Below the pieces are notes generated by a model. That model saw only the letters and a program-made list of their open reading frames with translations. It ran no database searches and had not been told where the DNA came from. Positions 33,192-34,391 of a DNA stretch of 34,391 nt are shown here, piece after piece. Origin of the DNA: Bacteroidota bacterium (GTDB lineage: Bacteria > Bacteroidota > Bacteroidia > Bacteroidales > B39-G9). Position 1 is the stretch's first letter. Every line of letters starts with the position of its first letter. Where the stretch lies: positions 1 to 34,391 of the forward strand of contig JADFUR010000095.1 in assembly GCA_015222055.1 (NCBI GenBank), given 5' to 3'. The translations under genes and the position numbers were made by a program.

Positions 33192-33950
33192 ATGGATAAT
33201 GAAAAAATATTCGAACTAAATTATGAAATTAAAAGTGTAGATATAAACACAAATAGAAAATTGGGCTTATATAGATTGCTGGGAATTTTGCAAGATGTAA
33301 CTTATGAACACGCTTTTAAATTAGATTTTGGATATGAAAATTTGAAAAGCATTGGTTTTTTTTGGGTTTTAATCCGACAAAAACTAAAGATGGAAAAATG
33401 GCCAAAATGGCACGATAAAATTACAATAAAAACATGGACACTTCCTGCTAAAGGATTTTTTGTGATTAGAGAATATGAAATTTTTAGTGATAATATCAAA
33501 ATTGGCGAATGCTCTACTACATGGGTTATTTTAGATAGCAAAAGTAGAAAGCCTAAAGAAATGACCATGATAGAAAATTCTTTCTTAGCAAGAACAGATT
33601 ATCATCTTAATTTTAAAGCGAGTAAAATTTTGGTACCAAAAAAGATGGAACTCCAAAAATCTATTGAAGTTAATAATAGCGATTTAGATATGAATAATCA
33701 TGTAAACAATGTAAAGTATTCTCAGTGGATGCTTGATGCAATTCCTTTTGAGAAACATAAAGAATATTCGATTAACGAATATGAAATAAACTTTTTAAAC
33801 GAAACTTTTCTGGGCGACAAAATTTTGTGTTATAGCGATATTAACATAATACCTAAAGAGAAGCCAAACGAAACTTATTTTTATGGACAAAACGAAATCA
33901 GCTCTAAAAATGCTTTTACAATAAAAATTAAAACCACAAAAGCAGAATAA
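33192..33950 (+). CDS. Acyl-ACP thioesterase (FatA/FatB-like)
   Basis: 252 residues, two hotdog domains. The first half has NRKLGLYRLLGILQDVTYEHA and KITIKTWTLPAKGFFVIREYEI; the second carries the catalytic motif DLDMNNHVNNVKYSQWMLD (residues 164-182), with the Asn and His of the plant-type enzyme in place. It hydrolyses long-chain acyl-ACP to free fatty acid and ACP in the cytoplasm, ending fatty acid elongation for membrane or signalling use. It is a single gene after the repeat copy C, whose end lies 77 bases before the ATG, so part of its leader is repeat-adjacent. A TATCTTTCG about 35 bases upstream resembles a -7 box but has no TTG partner. Confidence 0.9.
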   Translation: MDNEKIFELNYEIKSVDINTNRKLGLYRLLGILQDVTYEHAFKLDFGYENLKSIGFFWVLIRQKLKMEKWPKWHDKITIKTWTLPAKGFFVIREYEIFSDNIKIGECSTTWVILDSKSRKPKEMTMIENSFLARTDYHLNFKASKILVPKKMELQKSIEVNNSDLDMNNHVNNVKYSQWMLDAIPFEKHKEYSINEYEINFLNETFLGDKILCYSDINIIPKEKPNETYFYGQNEISSKNAFTIKIKTTKAE

Positions 33951-34344
33951 AATTACTGTAAGTAAAATTACAGATTATTAATAAAAAATAAATTCAACTT
34001 CTAAGCTTGAGATAATCTCTGACTGCGTCTTTTTATTTTCTGAAAATAACAAAACCAAAATACCCTAAACAAACAAAAACCAATAATTTATTTTTTATCT
34101 CATACAAAACTTTGTAAATTTACCACAACAATAAAAAACTGTATCTAAAACAATGCCTTTTTTGCTACACATTTGTTATAACAAAAAACCCAATTTTTCT
34201 TACAGCTTTAGAGTTCTTGTCGCTTTTTTAAGGACTGAACTTATATTACTATAATTGATATAAGATGCAATAGTGTGTCTTATTGAGGTGTTGGTGGTAA
34301 TTATAGCAGGATGATACAAAGCATTATATTAAAATAAACAGATT
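33951..34344. other. Gene-free leader region before the last open frame
   Basis: No gene or tRNA is visible in these 394 bases. A weak hairpin CTGTAA/TTACAG (33956-33973) lies right after the thioesterase but without a T tract. TTTGTTATAACAAA (34172-34185) is a perfect palindrome. Arms CTATAATT (34249-34256) and AATTATAG (34299-34306) enclose 42 bases that include the G/T-rich TGTGTCTTATTGAGGTGTTG; they could pair in the leader of the next gene. Confidence 0.5.
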
Positions 34345-34391
34345 ATGAAACATTACATAACATCATTATTTTTCCTTATTATTCTTAGTAA
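34345..34391 (+). CDS. Start of an exported protein, cut by the window edge
   Basis: An ATG at 34345 opens the frame MKHYITSLFFLIILS before the sequence ends. Lysine/histidine then a hydrophobic run is a signal-peptide start. The long leader upstream supports a real gene. Nothing more can be said of its function. Confidence 0.6.
   Translation, partial: MKHYITSLFFLIILS

Overview
The window is AT-rich chromosomal DNA from a member of the Bacteroidota, most likely an anaerobic or fermentative one of the Bacteroidales/Marinilabiliales type. The evidence is the set of families seen almost only in that phylum (DUF4301, DUF4286, DUF4293, a TonB-dependent receptor with an N-terminal carboxypeptidase-like domain, many TPR proteins), the many short lipoprotein signal peptides, one good promoter of the TTG-N19-TAnnTTTG type, and a ferredoxin-dependent 2-oxoacid oxidoreductase. 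I saw no rRNA, tRNA, CRISPR array, transposase, integrase or phage gene.

Layout. 1-1237 (minus, cut by the left edge) is a secreted caspase-like protease with a duplicated N-terminal domain. 1338-5447 (minus) is an operon of an aminotransferase and a four-subunit 2-oxoacid:ferredoxin oxidoreductase (VOR/KOR type) that ends at a clear terminator. 5747-7101 (plus) holds a small membrane protein, an ECF sigma factor and a second small membrane protein. 7224-13381 (minus) holds a 1222-residue exported TPR protein, a periplasmic metal-chelate/cobalamin-type binding lipoprotein two bases behind it, and, after a repeat-filled gap, a FecCD/BtuC permease; no ATPase is present. 13488-17425 (minus) holds a DUF368 lipid-carrier transporter and, behind a terminator, a TPR protein plus a threonine-synthase-like PLP enzyme. 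17638-21206 (minus) holds a DUF4301 protein with its own terminator and promoter, then two EamA (DMT) transporters. 21231-27728 (minus) holds DUF4286, a TPR protein, a coiled-coil lipoprotein, DUF4293, an oligopeptide-binding lipoprotein and the transglycosylase MltG. From 28005 to the right edge all genes are on the plus strand: a SpoIIAA/STAS-like protein, a dihydrofolate-reductase-fold protein, an overlapping lipocalin / DUF2271-like lipoprotein / TonB receptor operon, an acyl-ACP thioesterase, and the first codons of another exported protein.

Most of the window is ordinary housekeeping and envelope biology. The less ordinary material is (1) at least five families of short dispersed or palindromic repeats in intergenic gaps, including one family that brackets the lipocalin-TonB receptor cassette in opposite orientations and shows what looks like an internal-deletion derivative; (2) the giant TPR protein, whose 16 repeats come almost only in lengths of 57 or 64 residues, exactly one heptad apart; and (3) its tight coupling to a metal-type binding protein. 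Several natural starts are shorter than the longest open frame; these are corrected in the feature list.
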